64,000 bases of DNA from positions 36,704,866 to 36,768,865 of the forward strand of contig OZ022499.1 of assembly GCA_963989385.1 (NCBI GenBank). The letters are read 5' to 3'. The stretch is from Ctena decussata (taxonomy: Eukaryota; Mollusca; Bivalvia; Lucinida; Lucinidae). Under the pieces are notes generated by a model that did no database searches, was not told the DNA's origin, and worked only from the letters and a program-made list of their open reading frames with translations. Position numbers and translations under genes: made by a program. This document shows positions 43,037-55,047 of the stretch, piece after piece (position 1 is the first letter of the stretch; the number at the start of each line of letters is the position of its first letter).

Positions 43037-44895
43037 AACGCGCCTGCATATTTGCATGCTGAAAATTTATAAATCAGACTAGATTTCAATATCAATTGCC
43101 AAATTTGAAAGTGGCTGAAATACTAGCTTTCCCTTCAAGAAGAGAATGAAACATGGTTGTGCGTCTAATGATATTACCCCTAGTTACGACGTTGGTGTAC
43201 AAGAGTACGCGTTTTCAAAGGGTAAAAATTAGAATTAAACAATAAAACAAGAAACAAAGACGAGGTTCACTTTTGGTTCATTTATCTAGTGGTAAAATAA
43301 ACATAAAAATTAGCGTCTTAATTATTTATATCATCAGAACTTTATATTCATTTGATTTTCACAATAAAAATTCCTATCCTTGATCTTGGCTATTAAATGA
43401 CAATTATAGTTTGATTCAAAATCAAATATTCAGCAATATTTCCTGCAAACTATAGGACAGATAATTAACTTTTAAATTATGCAACAACCACGGAATAGAA
43501 TTAGTAAAATAATGGGCGGTATAAAAATGTTATTTTTGGATGGTTTAAGGAATCATCTGTTATAAACATGAAATTCTGTGCGAAACAAAAAGATGCGAAT
43601 CTTTTTTCTTTGGCAATTATTCATTGTAACTTTCACAACTGTCAGGCCACCTTGACGCATAAATAATGACTCTATGAGGCTTGACTCCGATCAGCTGCCT
43701 GATCAGCGTCGGTACCGCTTGTAATTCCGCGAGGACAGTTTTGACCCATGATCGGAAAACAAAAGCAAAATTTTATAATAATCATGTTGAAGAATAAGAT
43801 ATTGTTTAATTGTTTTAATTTTATCATCTAGCGGACAATAAGATGATTCTGATGAAAACAAATTGGTTTGGCGATCATAGGTATCGTACTATTTTTTTAT
43901 TTGAAATAAATGTGATGTGCCTATCATCAGAAGTCGGCCAACATAATATGAACCATTCAATTCCATTAATAGAATCTGAATCAAAACTTTTGATTTCAAA
44001 TGAAATAAAAAAAGATTAATAAATAAATAATAACTAAATACAACAGACGGCAATATGAAATATATGACATAGAGATTTCTATTTTATTGCTCGTTTTATT
44101 GCTCGAAAAGAGCATTTTATAATTTTGTAACTTGAGAATCTTTAAAATATGAAATTCGGTATTTTTTTTTTTTTTTTTTTTTTTCAAGAAAATTGTTCCT
44201 AGAGACACCTTACACGTTTATGGGAAGAAAACAACATTGCTTGATATACTATTTCCATTGTGATTGATTTTAATACCTATTGACATATGAGTATAAATAA
44301 AAGTGTAAGATAAGCATGGAAATAAACATCAAAATGGGTAAAATAAAACCATGGTCAGTCTGGAATTTAACCCCATGCATCTGATATGAAACCGCATTGA
44401 CCTTTAATAACCTGAAATGACCTTAACTGAACCGCAACAACCTCTTCAGGACTGGAAGAAAACGCTTTTGATGGATTGTAAAATAAATTCCAAAAGATTA
44501 ACAAGCACGTCTTTATCTTTTTCGCCTGCATTGAGTAAATATTCGTCGGGGTTTTATCAATTTCAAAAGGAAAAGTTGAATCGAATCCAGAACTGAAAAT
44601 TTATAACAAAAAAGGTTCATAATTTCTATCAGAGATCACAGTAAATTCTTCCAGACAACGAGGTCAATTTGACAGTTTAACTGGATTGGTAGTTGTTTAC
44701 ATTTTACCAATAAGGTGCCTTATTGAATGTGCAAACTGCGCCTGCGCGGTCTTGCCAGTGCCCGTGCAGTTTGCTTTTGAAATGTACACGGTCCAAATTA
44801 TTGATAAGTAGAGTACACATATGCATATGCGCAGATTGGTGTGAACATGCGTATATTTTATCACAAAAAATCTTCATTTAACAATCTGTCTGCTT
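43037..44895. other. non-coding stretch
   Basis: A poly-T run of about 24 lies at 44161-44184. No gene recognised. Confidence 0.5.
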
Positions 44896-44899
44896 TTAA

Positions 44900-46277
44900 A
44901 GAGGGACCCCAGCTATCTCCCTGATCTGCCAGTTATCCCAGAGTACAGTCCATTAATCTCCAATTCATTGTCAATTTCATGATTAGTGCTAGTTAGCAGC
45001 AGCAGGTAGCTGATTAATGGGTTAATACTGACCAGCTGTAAAGCTTAGCAGAATGAAAGGTGATAAAATTGTTGGGCAATTTTGCCAAAAACTTTTACTA
45101 ATCTTGTTTTTTTTATCATGAATATTTATGTAATTTTGCTTGATCAAAGGCTTGGGTTGAAAGTAGAAAGAAATGTATAAAGAAGGAATATGTGATGAAA
45201 TGGCCTATTTCAAGCTACAGGGAAAGTGGAAAGTATCTTTCAAAATACTTTCTATTTCTGCCTGAAGCATAAGTTGCTCCTTGTAACCAATTCCATTATG
45301 AGTTCGAACGAGAACCGACATTCTTTTTTTAACAAAAAATAAGGACAATAATGCCTTCCTCTACTACAACCATTCTTTTTATTCTTTTGCAGTAAATACC
45401 ATAACTATCTTCATCGAGTGTGATGAAAACTTTGGTATTTTCACGAGTGCGAAGCACGAGTGAAAATCAAATGTTTGCATCACACAAGATAAAGATGCTT
45501 ATGGTATTTACTGCAAAAGAGTAAATTTTCTTTTTTATTTTATTTTATGCGTTGTTATAGTAGTAAATGTACCATGCTAGAATGCTCTTACAAGAAAGAT
45601 AGCGTAAGGGCCATATCGCCTCATGACGTTATCGAGACGTTGGGATTTTCAAGCTTTCCCCACCACTCAACGATAGCCTGCTAGAGATGGGAAACAAAAA
45701 ATTACAACAAACATGCGCAATATTGGGACCAAAATGTTCATTTCGATCTAATTAAGAAAACCCATACCCACACTTGATGTTTTATTTTTTCAAATAAGCG
45801 AGCTATTGGCGTTAGCGTTTGAAGTTCTGAAGTGATGCTGAAAGTTTTACTGGACCGCATGAGGAAAGTCCGTAGTCATCCAAACAGAGCAGTGAAAATA
45901 ACATCGAATTTGAACCACCTCATTTTATTACATATATGGAAAGAAACAGCAGCAACCTTACATTTCTAGAACCAGGAATGAAAAAATCTCATATTGCATA
46001 AAAGTGTTTCATCTGTTAGAAAAATGGCTTGTCGAAAATTTTGTTGTAAATATATTAAAATCAATATCAAAATTTCTATTATTTATCCCATTGCATATTT
46101 TTGGCAAAAACCTTCCACAAACACCCAGCCACTTGCAATTCCAGTCAAAACATTTCATTTCACCTCTATCCAAACCAATAAATAGCATCTCAGTGGGGCT
46201 GTGCTGACAGGTCAGAGATAAATTTATCAAACATCTGGCTTTATAGCAGATTCTTCCTGGAAGAATGGGGTCCCTCT
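44900..46277. mobile_element. 1,378-bp element with TTAA duplication
   Basis: Starts AGAGGGACCCCA and ends TGGGGTCCCTCT, perfect over 12 bp, flanked by TTAA at 44896-44899 and 46278-46281. TTAA duplication with TTAAAGRGG-type ends recalls the T2/Kolobok group; piggyBac also uses TTAA but has different ends. No recognisable transposase is present. A foldback element is nested inside at 45383-45520. Because the inverted ends are short, the call rests on the combined 16-base symmetry and the exact TTAA. Confidence 0.55.
45383..45520. mobile_element. 138-bp foldback element
   Basis: Perfect 22-bp ends starting TCTTTTGCAGTAAATACC, at 45383-45404 and 45499-45520. Inner complementary blocks lead to a centre TTTTCACGAGTGCGAAGCACGAGTGAAAA, which is similar to the centre of the 6981-7128 foldback. 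Non-coding. Confidence 0.8.
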
Positions 46278-46281
46278 TTAA

Positions 46282-46656
46282 ACAGAATTTGAAAGAAGTA
46301 AACTTGATCACCAAAGAAAATTAAATTTAAAAAAATCTGTGGATTTCCTTAGAAAACACATGATGAAGGCTTTTCTTATGAGATATCACTATTCATAATT
46401 CTAAAAAAAAAACGTTTATTTTAAAGTATTATTTACCATTGAAAGGTTGACTTTTCTGTGGCTTTGTCTGCAAACTGAAATATTGCGGCAATGTTTAAGG
46501 AGTTGATTAAATCGTCGACAAGATATCATTCAAGACATATCTCGATAAAATAAAAAAAAAAAAGCTGAATAAAATTGCGTAAGGAAACTATTGACACATT
46601 ACACCATATCAATTTTTATTTTTCTTTATCTGTAGGTGTGTTCTTATGTAAGGGTG
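46282..46656. other. non-coding stretch
   Basis: Nothing recognised. Confidence 0.5.
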
Positions 46657-46730
46657 TAAAGAATATTTGATCAAAGTATAAGGAATATTTGATCAAAATA
46701 TAAAAAATATGTGATCAAAATATTTGATCT
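46657..46730 (+). repeat. three ~25-bp tandem repeats
   Basis: Units of the type TAAAGAATATTTGATCAAAG with small differences; each contains TGATCA. Confidence 0.88.
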
Positions 46731-47909
46731 AACTAGCTTTATATACTTGCCATTTTTATTATAACCCGTGTTGTATTTATTTTCTTTCTTTTCTTTTGTT
46801 TAATTTAGTCCTCTTTTTCTTTCGCTCAGACATTTTGTTTGTGTGACTTTGAGCCAGTTGAGCTGTCCTGCATTTCATTTTATATATACTGGTATTCGTT
46901 AAATAATGAATATAAGTTCAATTTTATGATTAAATGATATCCAGTAGCATAACTAGAACATAACTATCAATTCGAAAATGTCTTATATTTTTCCGAAATA
47001 TGATGCAATATAAGTTAATTTGCTACGTCTGTGATACTAACAAAATGTTTCTGTCTTTTATTTTTCTCATTCTGCTGCCGCGAGAAGACGACCTGATTTT
47101 TGTTGAAAATCGTCGTATTTTTGTTTGTTTCCTTAGCGCAAATAAAGTGTTGCCATTCCTTTGCTATAATAAATAATACTGTCACATGTCCATAGATGCT
47201 CGACCTATTCTCCACTGGTCAATTTCTCTCTAATCGTAAGCTCGGCATGGCGGATCCCAAAAATGAAAATGACGTCAACCGCGCTGCCAGGTTTCTTTTC
47301 TTTTCTTTTTATTTTTTTGCTAGAACTAAAAAAAAGCTCTAACCGGTGTGCGAAGCCCTTGCAAAACGACTAATCTAATAATTTTTACTTTTAACTGTTT
47401 AGTGGAACTCATTAATTTCTTCAACGATTTAGAAGAAAAAAATAATATCGGCAAAATTATAATGCAATTGAAACTCCATGTAACAACATTTTAATAGTAA
47501 TAAAAAAATACCAGACTACCGAATTATAAACTTCAGCTTAGGATAGAACTACAGTGTATGCCACAACTACAGTGTATGACACAGTATTTGCAAATAATAG
47601 CCCAAGACCACCGAAAAGGAATTGGCAATCTTGGTATGTTTCAGGAATCTAATTCTGAAAGTGCGACTCGAAAAGAGATTTGCTGATTCACTTTAATTCG
47701 GTGAATAAAATTGGGGTGAAAACAAATCAAGAACATTTGCTTACCATTACATTTATTACTTTTCGGGGTTAAAATGTTTGATCAGTCGTCTATCACTGGC
47801 CGCACGCGCTTTACCCGACAATGTGTTTAACAGACCCGGCGCACGTGCCAATGTCAGAGAGTTTGTGCGAAAAGCAAACATGCACCATTGGGAAACATGA
47901 AACATTAAA
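46731..47909. other. non-coding stretch
   Basis: No gene recognised. Confidence 0.5.
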
Positions 47910-48147
47910 TGAGCCGCGACACGAGAAAACCAACAAAGTGGTTGTGCGCCCAGCGTAGACTCAGAATAGCCTGGATATCCACCCAGTTTGACCAGACTCT
48001 TCATTAAGTGCCCAAAGGGTAACTTAGGGTCTGAGCTACCTCCATGCGGACAGCGATGACTCTGATCAGACTGGGCGGATGCCCAGGCTGATCTGAGTCT
48101 GCGCTGGACGCAAAACCACATTGTTGGTTTTGTCGTGGTGCGGCTCA
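47910..48147. mobile_element. 238-bp palindromic element, copy 2
   Basis: Same family as 36769-37006 and exactly the same length. The ends TGAGCCGCGACACGAGAAAA and TTTTGTCGTGGTGCGGCTCA have diverged slightly. Flanks TAAA and TTTA do not form a direct duplication here. A 130-codon minus-strand frame runs through it and is an artefact. Confidence 0.9.
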
Positions 48148-48984
48148 TTTAGTCTAATCTTCGGATCGCTGAGTCTGGTCAAGGCTTTGCCAGGAACCAA
48201 ACAAGAGAATTCTTTGAATTGTTTCTTTTGATGCTGGGAGATAAGTGAAGTTTGATGGAAATTGTTCCCGAGTTTAAACGCTTTAACGGTCTCCGGTGTG
48301 AGAGGGTCAGTGCTCATTAGGACCATCATCATATGGAACAATGGACCAATTCAAGTCCTTATTATTTCTGGTGGCTTTAGGAGAATTAAATTGCATCAAG
48401 AATAGTTCGGAGCAACTAGCTCTGTAGATGTTTTTGGAAATTGTGTGCATCGCATTAAAGGTCCGTAAACACGATCTTTTTTTCTTTTCTTTTTCTTGTA
48501 CACGTTTCATTGTGCAAGTGTTTCAATGACAATGTTTGGTATGGTATAAAGCGAAAATGATCATTTTAAAAGTTGCACAAGAAAACAAAAATAAATAAAC
48601 TGATGCTATCAGGAGCATATATTTTCTATCAGGATGCTATTCTATGAGAATTGAGAAAATACTTTCACAATCTTTTTCACAATCTTTGTAAAATTGTAGA
48701 TGCAAGAATAGCGCGGTCTTACTAACATGCATTCTACACACTGTCTGAAGTTTTTAAAATAAATAAATAAATATTTCATTTCTTTTATCTCACTAAATAT
48801 TGTCCATAAACACTATACCTTCATTACCTTCATTTCATCTTTTAATACAAAATAATTACAAAATACATTTTTTATAGTTATTTTGTTCACTTGCTCTTAT
48901 ACTATTTCAAATAAACACCTTTTTTGATAATTAAAACATTGTCCCATGTACATGTAAACACACATAATTTGTCACTTTGTCATG
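48148..48984. other. non-coding; weak Harbinger-type end near 48460
   Basis: AAAGGTCCGTAAACACGATC with a following TTTCTTGTACA resembles the left end of the MITE at 34515; its partner end is lost. Confidence 0.4.
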
Positions 48985-49076
48985 AAAAAATACAAGAAAG
49001 TAATATGATTGTGTATATGGGGCATAATACAAGAAAAAAATGCAAGAAGGAATATGATTATGTATATGGGGCTTAT
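48985..49076 (+). repeat. two-copy 50-bp tandem duplication
   Basis: ACAAGAAAGTAATATGATTG and GCAAGAAGGAATATGATTA start two successive units that both end TGTATATGGGGC. Confidence 0.88.
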
Positions 49077-49473
49077 CCGGTCACATTGACAATACGACTG
49101 CGTTGCAACTCGTTTTTCAACTGATTTCATCCCAGTGCGGCTGTGGCCGGTCCAACAATTTCTGTCTATTTTAAGAATTTGGGTATAACCACTGGTCGCA
49201 GTTTTGTGCATACTCAGAGGACTGGTTGCGATCGGGTGTGTTTTGCAACCGCTTTGAAACTTTTCTCGACTTATGTAAAATTTTCATAGACCCGAAACGC
49301 CTTGCAAAAAGTATTCCTGTAAAAAAATGATCAGGAAATGACTGAAGTAACAAGTTAGACCCTGATCAGACTACTGTCATGGTCTGTTATGTTGTCATTC
49401 TTTCAACAGTTTTGTGAAGGTTTGACAAACACGACATTATGTACAGAAGAGCTACAATGTAACTCTCAAAATT
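49077..49473. other. non-coding stretch
   Basis: Nothing certain; near 49355 a TAGACCCTGATCAGACTACT fragment resembles one arm of the 65-bp hairpin family. Confidence 0.4.
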
Positions 49474-49475
49474 TA

Positions 49476-49697
49476 GGGTAAAGTCGGGTAAATTCGGACA
49501 GCTGGTAAATTCGGACACTGACATTGTTCCCTTTATACATTTTGTATGTTAGTTGTTTGGAATTTAAAAAAAAATAACTGGACAAACAGTGAAAATCCTG
49601 ATAAGACGGCTCATTATGAGCCGTCCCACCTAGATTTTCACTGTTTGCAATGGTATGTCCGAATTTACCCGCTGTCCGAAGTTACCCGACTCTACCC
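49476..49697. mobile_element. 222-bp TA-flanked MITE with internal hairpin
   Basis: Starts GGGTAAAGTCGGGTAAATTC and ends with the near-complement GAAGTTACCCGACTCTACCC, flanked by TA at 49474-49475 and 49698-49699. Each arm carries TTCGGACA/TGTCCGAA-type words twice. The TA duplication and 40-bp arms fit a Tc1/mariner-type MITE. The 65-bp hairpin copy g sits inside it. Confidence 0.82.
49583..49647. repeat. ~65-bp hairpin family, copy g (nested)
   Basis: CAAACAGTGAAAATC and GATTTTCACTGTTTG termini; core stem GACGGCTC/GAGCCGTC around ATTAT. Both the shoulder (GAAAATC rather than GTAGACC) and the core differ from other copies, but each is matched on the opposite arm. Confidence 0.88.
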
Positions 49698-50870
49698 TAT
49701 ATACAAATAGTAACGAGCAAAAAATGTTTCTTTTTTGTGTTCTGCATATGTGCTTCTTATCTGTCTCATATCTTATTTGTAAGTTTTATCTGCAAACAAA
49801 ATTTTATATATTGTTTTCTTCAATTCCAGGGCATGGTCTGTATTTCCTAATTGCATGTTAGGCGTCAGCACTGATGAATTCAGTAACTTTTTATGCCTAA
49901 AGCAATTTAAGTGCTTACGGAATTAGGAGAATCTGTCAAAGTTAATAAACTGCCAGCCAGTTCCTCAGAGATACCCTCAGGGCCCAGTCATGAAAAACTG
50001 GTTTTTAAGTCATGTCTAAAATGGGCATGCTCAGACGATGGAGTGGACATTTTCATACCTAGTTTTAGCTCTGTAGTTGAGTTGTGGATCAGTTGTACAA
50101 GGACAGACAAAAACGCCTACATATATTTAATTGAGCTGAGTGTCTGACATGTACAAATCCCTTTACAATAGGTTTTTGATCTAGAAAAAATCGAAATGCT
50201 TACCACATACCAACGCCATCTGGAATATGCAATGGGCGTGATCGGAATTCCGCTGCAATTACATTACATGGAACTAAACCAAGAAACAATAGATATTTAT
50301 CTTTTATCAGTGTATTATGACTATTCTGGAACACCATACTCAAAATAATCAAGTGCTATCTAGGGTCAGGTAAGCATGTAAGAGCCGCATCATGAGAAAG
50401 CCTTCGAGGAAAAGTAAACTGCACATGTCAAAACAATACTGTGCTCCTGTACAATTTGCTATAGATAAGCGCAGTTCAGTCTAATCGTTTTCTTTTCTAA
50501 TAGCGATCTGCGCATTTGAACACCAGACTCTGCATTGGCAGTCTGATCTGAGGCATGCGTAGATCGCTTATACTTTGAGACCAGTTTTCCTATGAAAAGC
50601 CACGTTTACAAAACACTTCTCCCTTTGAGAATAATGGGCAATCCGAGTCCTCGTTATCAGAAAACAGAAACGCAAATCTGCCAGCTAAGCCACAAATGTA
50701 GAACAAGCGACGACAAGTTGGTGATCAGAGATACCAAATGTGCTGTATATTCTCGAATTTCAAAAGTCTGGGATATCTGGCTCCAGATTTACAGATAAAC
50801 GTATATTTCGTGTTCGATCAAAAACTAGACTATTTCCTTCCCTTTGACACATTTAGCCGCTAGAGGGATA
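49698..50870. other. non-coding stretch
   Basis: 50381-50590 contains GAGCCGCATCATGAGAAA and inverted CAGACT/AGTCTG blocks that look like a badly decayed relative of the 238-bp palindrome. Nothing else recognised. Confidence 0.45.
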
Positions 50871-50950
50871 CAATTTCAACTTGTAGCCCTTTAGCGGCGA
50901 AAAGTTTCGATCGGAAAGAAATAATCTAGGTCTTTAACTTGTAGCCCTTA

Positions 50951-52336
50951 ATACCCCCATTCCACTGGATGACGCTTTGACTGGGCTCTTGGCGATCATG
51001 GCGCTTTTTCAAAATTTTCGAAATCGCCACAAAAGCGTAGGTATTTGCCAAAACTTGGAACTTGTGCGTTTCCAGTACGCTGCCAGTACGCTTCTAATAC
51101 GATCTCGCCCGCTAGTCACGATGCTGCCGCGATTTAGCTGCGCTTCTGCCACGCTTAACGGACTTCGATGGCGCCTCTAGTACGCTGCCACTACGGCAAA
51201 GGATTTCAAGCTACGCTTGATCTACGCTTATTACGATGCATTTGCGATCGTGCTACGACCTAAGTGCCGGAGCTACGCTTATGTTGCGCTTGCCACAGTG
51301 TTGCGCTTTGTAACCGCTTCTATGTGAGTGAATGAGTGAACTCGGGTTTAACGTCCCACCAATAACGAGGTCATATGGAGACGGGACTTCGGTTAAAGTC
51401 TCATCCGAAATACCAGAGAAGCGGGGGGTCGATCTTGCGACCCCTGGATTGGTAGTCCGGAGTGTTATTCACTACACTACAGCCGCTCCTCCGCTTCTAT
51501 GTAAATCGGCGGAGAATCGGGTTCAGCAGAAGTTAGCCACCAGCCTTCAAACAATATTGATAATATAACAATTCAAGTGGCTATGATCCAGCTGGCAATC
51601 ATGAACTAGTGACTTCGAAGAACTCGTCTTGTTCTTCTTGCTGTTCAGGCTCAACTGGGGCCTCTGCTCGGCGTTCTGAAGGGCGCCTATCTGGCTCAGT
51701 TTAGAGAGCAAGAGCCTGCCCCCCCTGTCAAAAGCAGAAGGCGAAATCCTCACCCAGGTCTGGTCAGGAGACTATTTTCACGCAGCCTGTACCGCAGGAG
51801 AGGGTATTCCAACTCCTGCTCCGGGCATCTTGAATGAAACTTGAGAATCGACTTACGAAACGTCGCGGAAACGCGGCGTTTTCATGCCCAGATCGCCATA
51901 AGAGCAGAGGAAACGCCGATAAAGCGCCAAGAGCGCAGCGGAAGCGTTGTGGTTGCGCTATTTATAAATAATAGAGTCGCAGCGGAAGCGGTAAGAGCGC
52001 AACGGGAGCGCAAAGAGCGTAGCAGAAGCATAGCTGGGTCGCAGACGAATCTCACGGCGCTGGTGCTGCGTTGCTCCCGCTGCTGCTGCGTTCATGAATT
52101 TCGAGCTACGTTCTTACTACGCTTTCGTTGTGCTTTGAGTCCACGGCGCTTCCGCTACGTATATTTTGAGCAGAGGCAAAACAAGCGCCGTGACTTGGCG
52201 ATCATGCCGCTTCTGATACGCTTTCACTGCGACCTAGAAGCTTCTCCTGCGCTGCTGCCGCTTCTGCTACGATTCATGGCGCTTTGTCCAAAATTTCGGA
52301 GCGCAGTGGAAGCGCCGTCCAGTGGAATGGGGGTAT
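50951..52336. mobile_element. ~1.39-kb GC-rich inverted-repeat element
   Basis: The ends ATACCCCCATTCCACTGGA and TCCAGTGGAATGGGGGTAT are perfect complements. The arms continue with weaker complementarity through GGCGCTT and TTCAAAATTTTCG/AAAATTTCGGA. The flanks are TTA-like on both sides. Both halves are crowded with short GC-rich words such as CGCTTCTGC, TACGCT and GCGATC in both orientations, far richer in GC than the surroundings. The 177-codon frame at 51841-52374 runs through the right arm and out of the element, so it is not a gene. A SINE is inserted in it. Confidence 0.8.
51326..51490 (-). mobile_element. SINE with 12-bp target duplication, nested
   Basis: Flanked by perfect direct repeats CCGCTTCTATGT (51314-51325 and 51491-51502). 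On the minus strand it starts with a tRNA-like head (AGCGGCTGTAGTGTAGTGAA region and a GGGGTCGCAAGATCGACCCC arm) and ends with a body containing CCTCGTTATTGGTGGGACGT, then TTAAACCCGAG and a short TCACTCATTCAC tail. It lies wholly inside the GC-rich 1.39-kb element and must have inserted after it. Confidence 0.85.
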
Positions 52337-52380
52337 TAGCGGCGAAAAGTATGAAACGGAAGGAAATTATCTAAGTCCAA

Positions 52381-53046
52381 ATCTTATTCAAAAGTGCGAG
52401 GTTAGACTGGGAACCAGTGAACAGATAACGTCTACAATAAATCTCGCGAGAACTGCGTGACCATTTCAGAAAACTGACCATCTCGATTATCAGGATAGAA
52501 TTTCAAGAAGAAATCAACGATGTCTAAACTGTCTGACCTCTGTCAAATTGACCCGATCACCGTTTTCGATAAAACATTTCCCTTTATTTCATCTGAACGA
52601 TGAAGACAACTTTTCAATGTGTACTACAAGGCACTAAACTGAGTGGCGATTGAAGTCATGTACGTGTACTTGGAATTAAACACTTGCATATTTCAAGGCA
52701 TACGAGAAATTTATTTTGATTTAAATGATACGCACTGGAGTAGAAATAATTCAGATTTTTTTACGATCAAGGCTACATAGTGTCAGTAGAGTGGTCTGGT
52801 CCAAATGGATATTTTAGGAGGGTTTTTTTTTCAGATGATTTTGCAATAAAACTACATCTTCGACACTTCTGGCTGTCGTAAAACATGCATTTTAACTAAG
52901 ACAACGTCTGACCATTACCCGCAAAGCTAGTAGATAGATTGATTTCATATAGTAAAACGCGTAGAAATTACAGAGAATAAACGTGTTCAATATGTGTTTT
53001 AAAAGTACATGTATACACTTATATATGTTTTGATTTGTACATATTT
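52381..53046. other. non-coding stretch
   Basis: No gene recognised; the 53-kb retroelement tail may extend leftward into it. Confidence 0.45.
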
Positions 53047-53122
53047 TGTTAAGTGGGCTTTTAGCTAATTGTGTCACCCACTGAAAATAAAGTCTTTATT
53101 ATTATTATTATCATTATTATTA
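53047..53122 (+). mobile_element. LINE-like 3' tail with (TTA)n
   Basis: GGCTTTTAGCTAATTGTGTC and CACCCACTGAAAATAAAG are followed by (TTA)n at 53097-53122. The reverse complement of the same block is at 5.18-5.21 kb. The upstream limit is unknown and no reverse-transcriptase signature is visible. Confidence 0.6.
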
Positions 53123-55016
53123 GGAAACATGCAAATAATTCGTTTGGACTAGAACCCTCTATTGGTCTCTATAGGCCTTTACTTTTACTGGCGCAGGACA
53201 TGAGAAGCAGCATTATGGGTTTTTTTTCATATGAATAACATCTGTAATCCGCAAATATATATCATGCACAATATCTACCACACACAATATATACTGTCTT
53301 TTACATCACTCTAAATTTTTGACCACCAAAACGCTAAAATTGCTGGATTAATTCCCTCCCTAGGCCAAAATAAATAAGGGAACTTTAAGAAACAAAAAGG
53401 CAAAATACTAGTAAAGATAGAAAGGAAGAGCCACAATCACAGATCAAGGTCCACCCATGGCACCAAGAGGACAAGTAAACAACCAATGACGTATACAGAA
53501 TATACGTAATGATGCAACGGAAAACAAAGGAACCAGCTGTCTTTTCCCCAGCAAGATAATCGCAGTGCTAAGACAAAACATCTATTACTAGGCAACGAAC
53601 TTGTCATTACTTGAGAAAGCGCTTCAGTATAGCAACGAACCACAAAGCCATATAAAGCACGAAAAACATCAAAACCACCGCACTAGATCGTCAGTTTAAA
53701 GATATTACCGGGGTTTTAATATAATAAGCTAAGCATAATCGCATTTTTTAACTCTTGAAGCGATGGCAAAAAAACCTTTTCAAATTCCAGTGGTATGTCG
53801 TATATTATTAGAAAACAATCAGTTCTCAAATGCCCTGCTGCATATATATACAGCGTGCTTCTTTAGCCACACTCGACACGATTGTAGTATACAGTAAATA
53901 TTTGCATAAGCACGAATGAATGAAAACGTCTACGACAAAGCTCTGTGTGTTGATAAAACGTGTCTGCGCATCAAAGTAGAGATTTCCCGTAGCTGTGTGG
54001 CCAAAGGGGCAACAAAGCCATGGGGAGCTTATCTTGTCTATAGTTAGAACATCATAAATGGCATAGAATGCATCAATATTAACATAAGATATTTATTCCT
54101 CGTATTTAGAATTCGCTGGTGACAGAAATCCTATCCAGAAACAACAACGGAAAGCAACTTACAGCTTTTCGTAATCCGCATATTTAAGTGTCATGCTCTA
54201 AAATGCAACTGAACCCTGGGCGATCAATTTCAAAGTAATAACGGAAAATATCGCGTGAAAATCACAAGCATTTGGACCTAACATTTGTAAACTGTCATCT
54301 ACAAATGGACATTTATTTGATGAAGAAAAAAAACAACAGAACTATTCATCATTTCCTTCTTTGTCTCGATTTTTTATTCACTTAAAGGACAAGCCGATAA
54401 AACCAGAGCGACAATTTCCCGTCGAAATCCAGGCTATATTGGAAACTCGATCCGGATCGGTTTCAGCCTCCAAAGACAAAACGCGTTTGGTCAATGTTTT
54501 GTTCGAGGTAGTCGAATGAAAGAAACTAATGTAAATTCCTCCTACCATTCAAAAAATCTGGCAGAAGGAAATAAAACTGTTTTCCCACGACGGGAGGAAA
54601 CAAACATGTCTGATCACACCTGCTACGACAAGAATTGAAGAAACGGATTCTTTAATAGATTGCTTCGCTCAAAATTCCGGGGACCGTTTTTACAGGGCAT
54701 ATAGAATTACTTTCATCGATATATCATCCAAAATTTGACAAGAAAACTTGTAGTAACAACAGCGTGAGTGTCAGTAGAACGGGTTTTACGGAGAAATTAC
54801 TATAATTAGAACCCCAACTGACCCATCATAGTCATTAAACTCCTTATTTCATTACAAAATGCATTTGCATACGTTCATTAAAACACAAAAAGGAAAATTA
54901 CACTAGATTCGTGTGGATTATATAGAAGAGACGCTTTTTTGGCAATGAATACTCGTCATCTCAGTTTGGAAAGAAAGGCGGGTTGTATTGATTTGCCATA
55001 TTATTGTCATCATCTG

Positions 55017-55047
<31 letters not shown>

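Larger units (their letters stand above)
50871..52380. repeat. two-copy ~55-bp duplication, second copy split by an insertion
   Basis: The unit ACTTGTAGCCC(T)TTAGCGGCGAAAAG…CGGAA(A/G)GAAATNATCTARGTC is intact at about 50878-50935. The second copy begins at 50936, is interrupted at TTA by the 50951-52336 element and resumes at 52336-52378. The intact copy shows what the insertion site looked like before. Confidence 0.8.

Noticed and set aside
47756..48148. 130-codon minus-strand frame
   Set aside because: Mostly lies within the 238-bp palindromic element; the other two copies do not maintain a comparable frame.
51841..52374. 177-codon open frame, the longest in the window
   Set aside because: It runs through the right arm of the GC-rich 1.39-kb inverted-repeat element and past its end; composition reflects the repeated CGC-rich words and no domain is recognisable.
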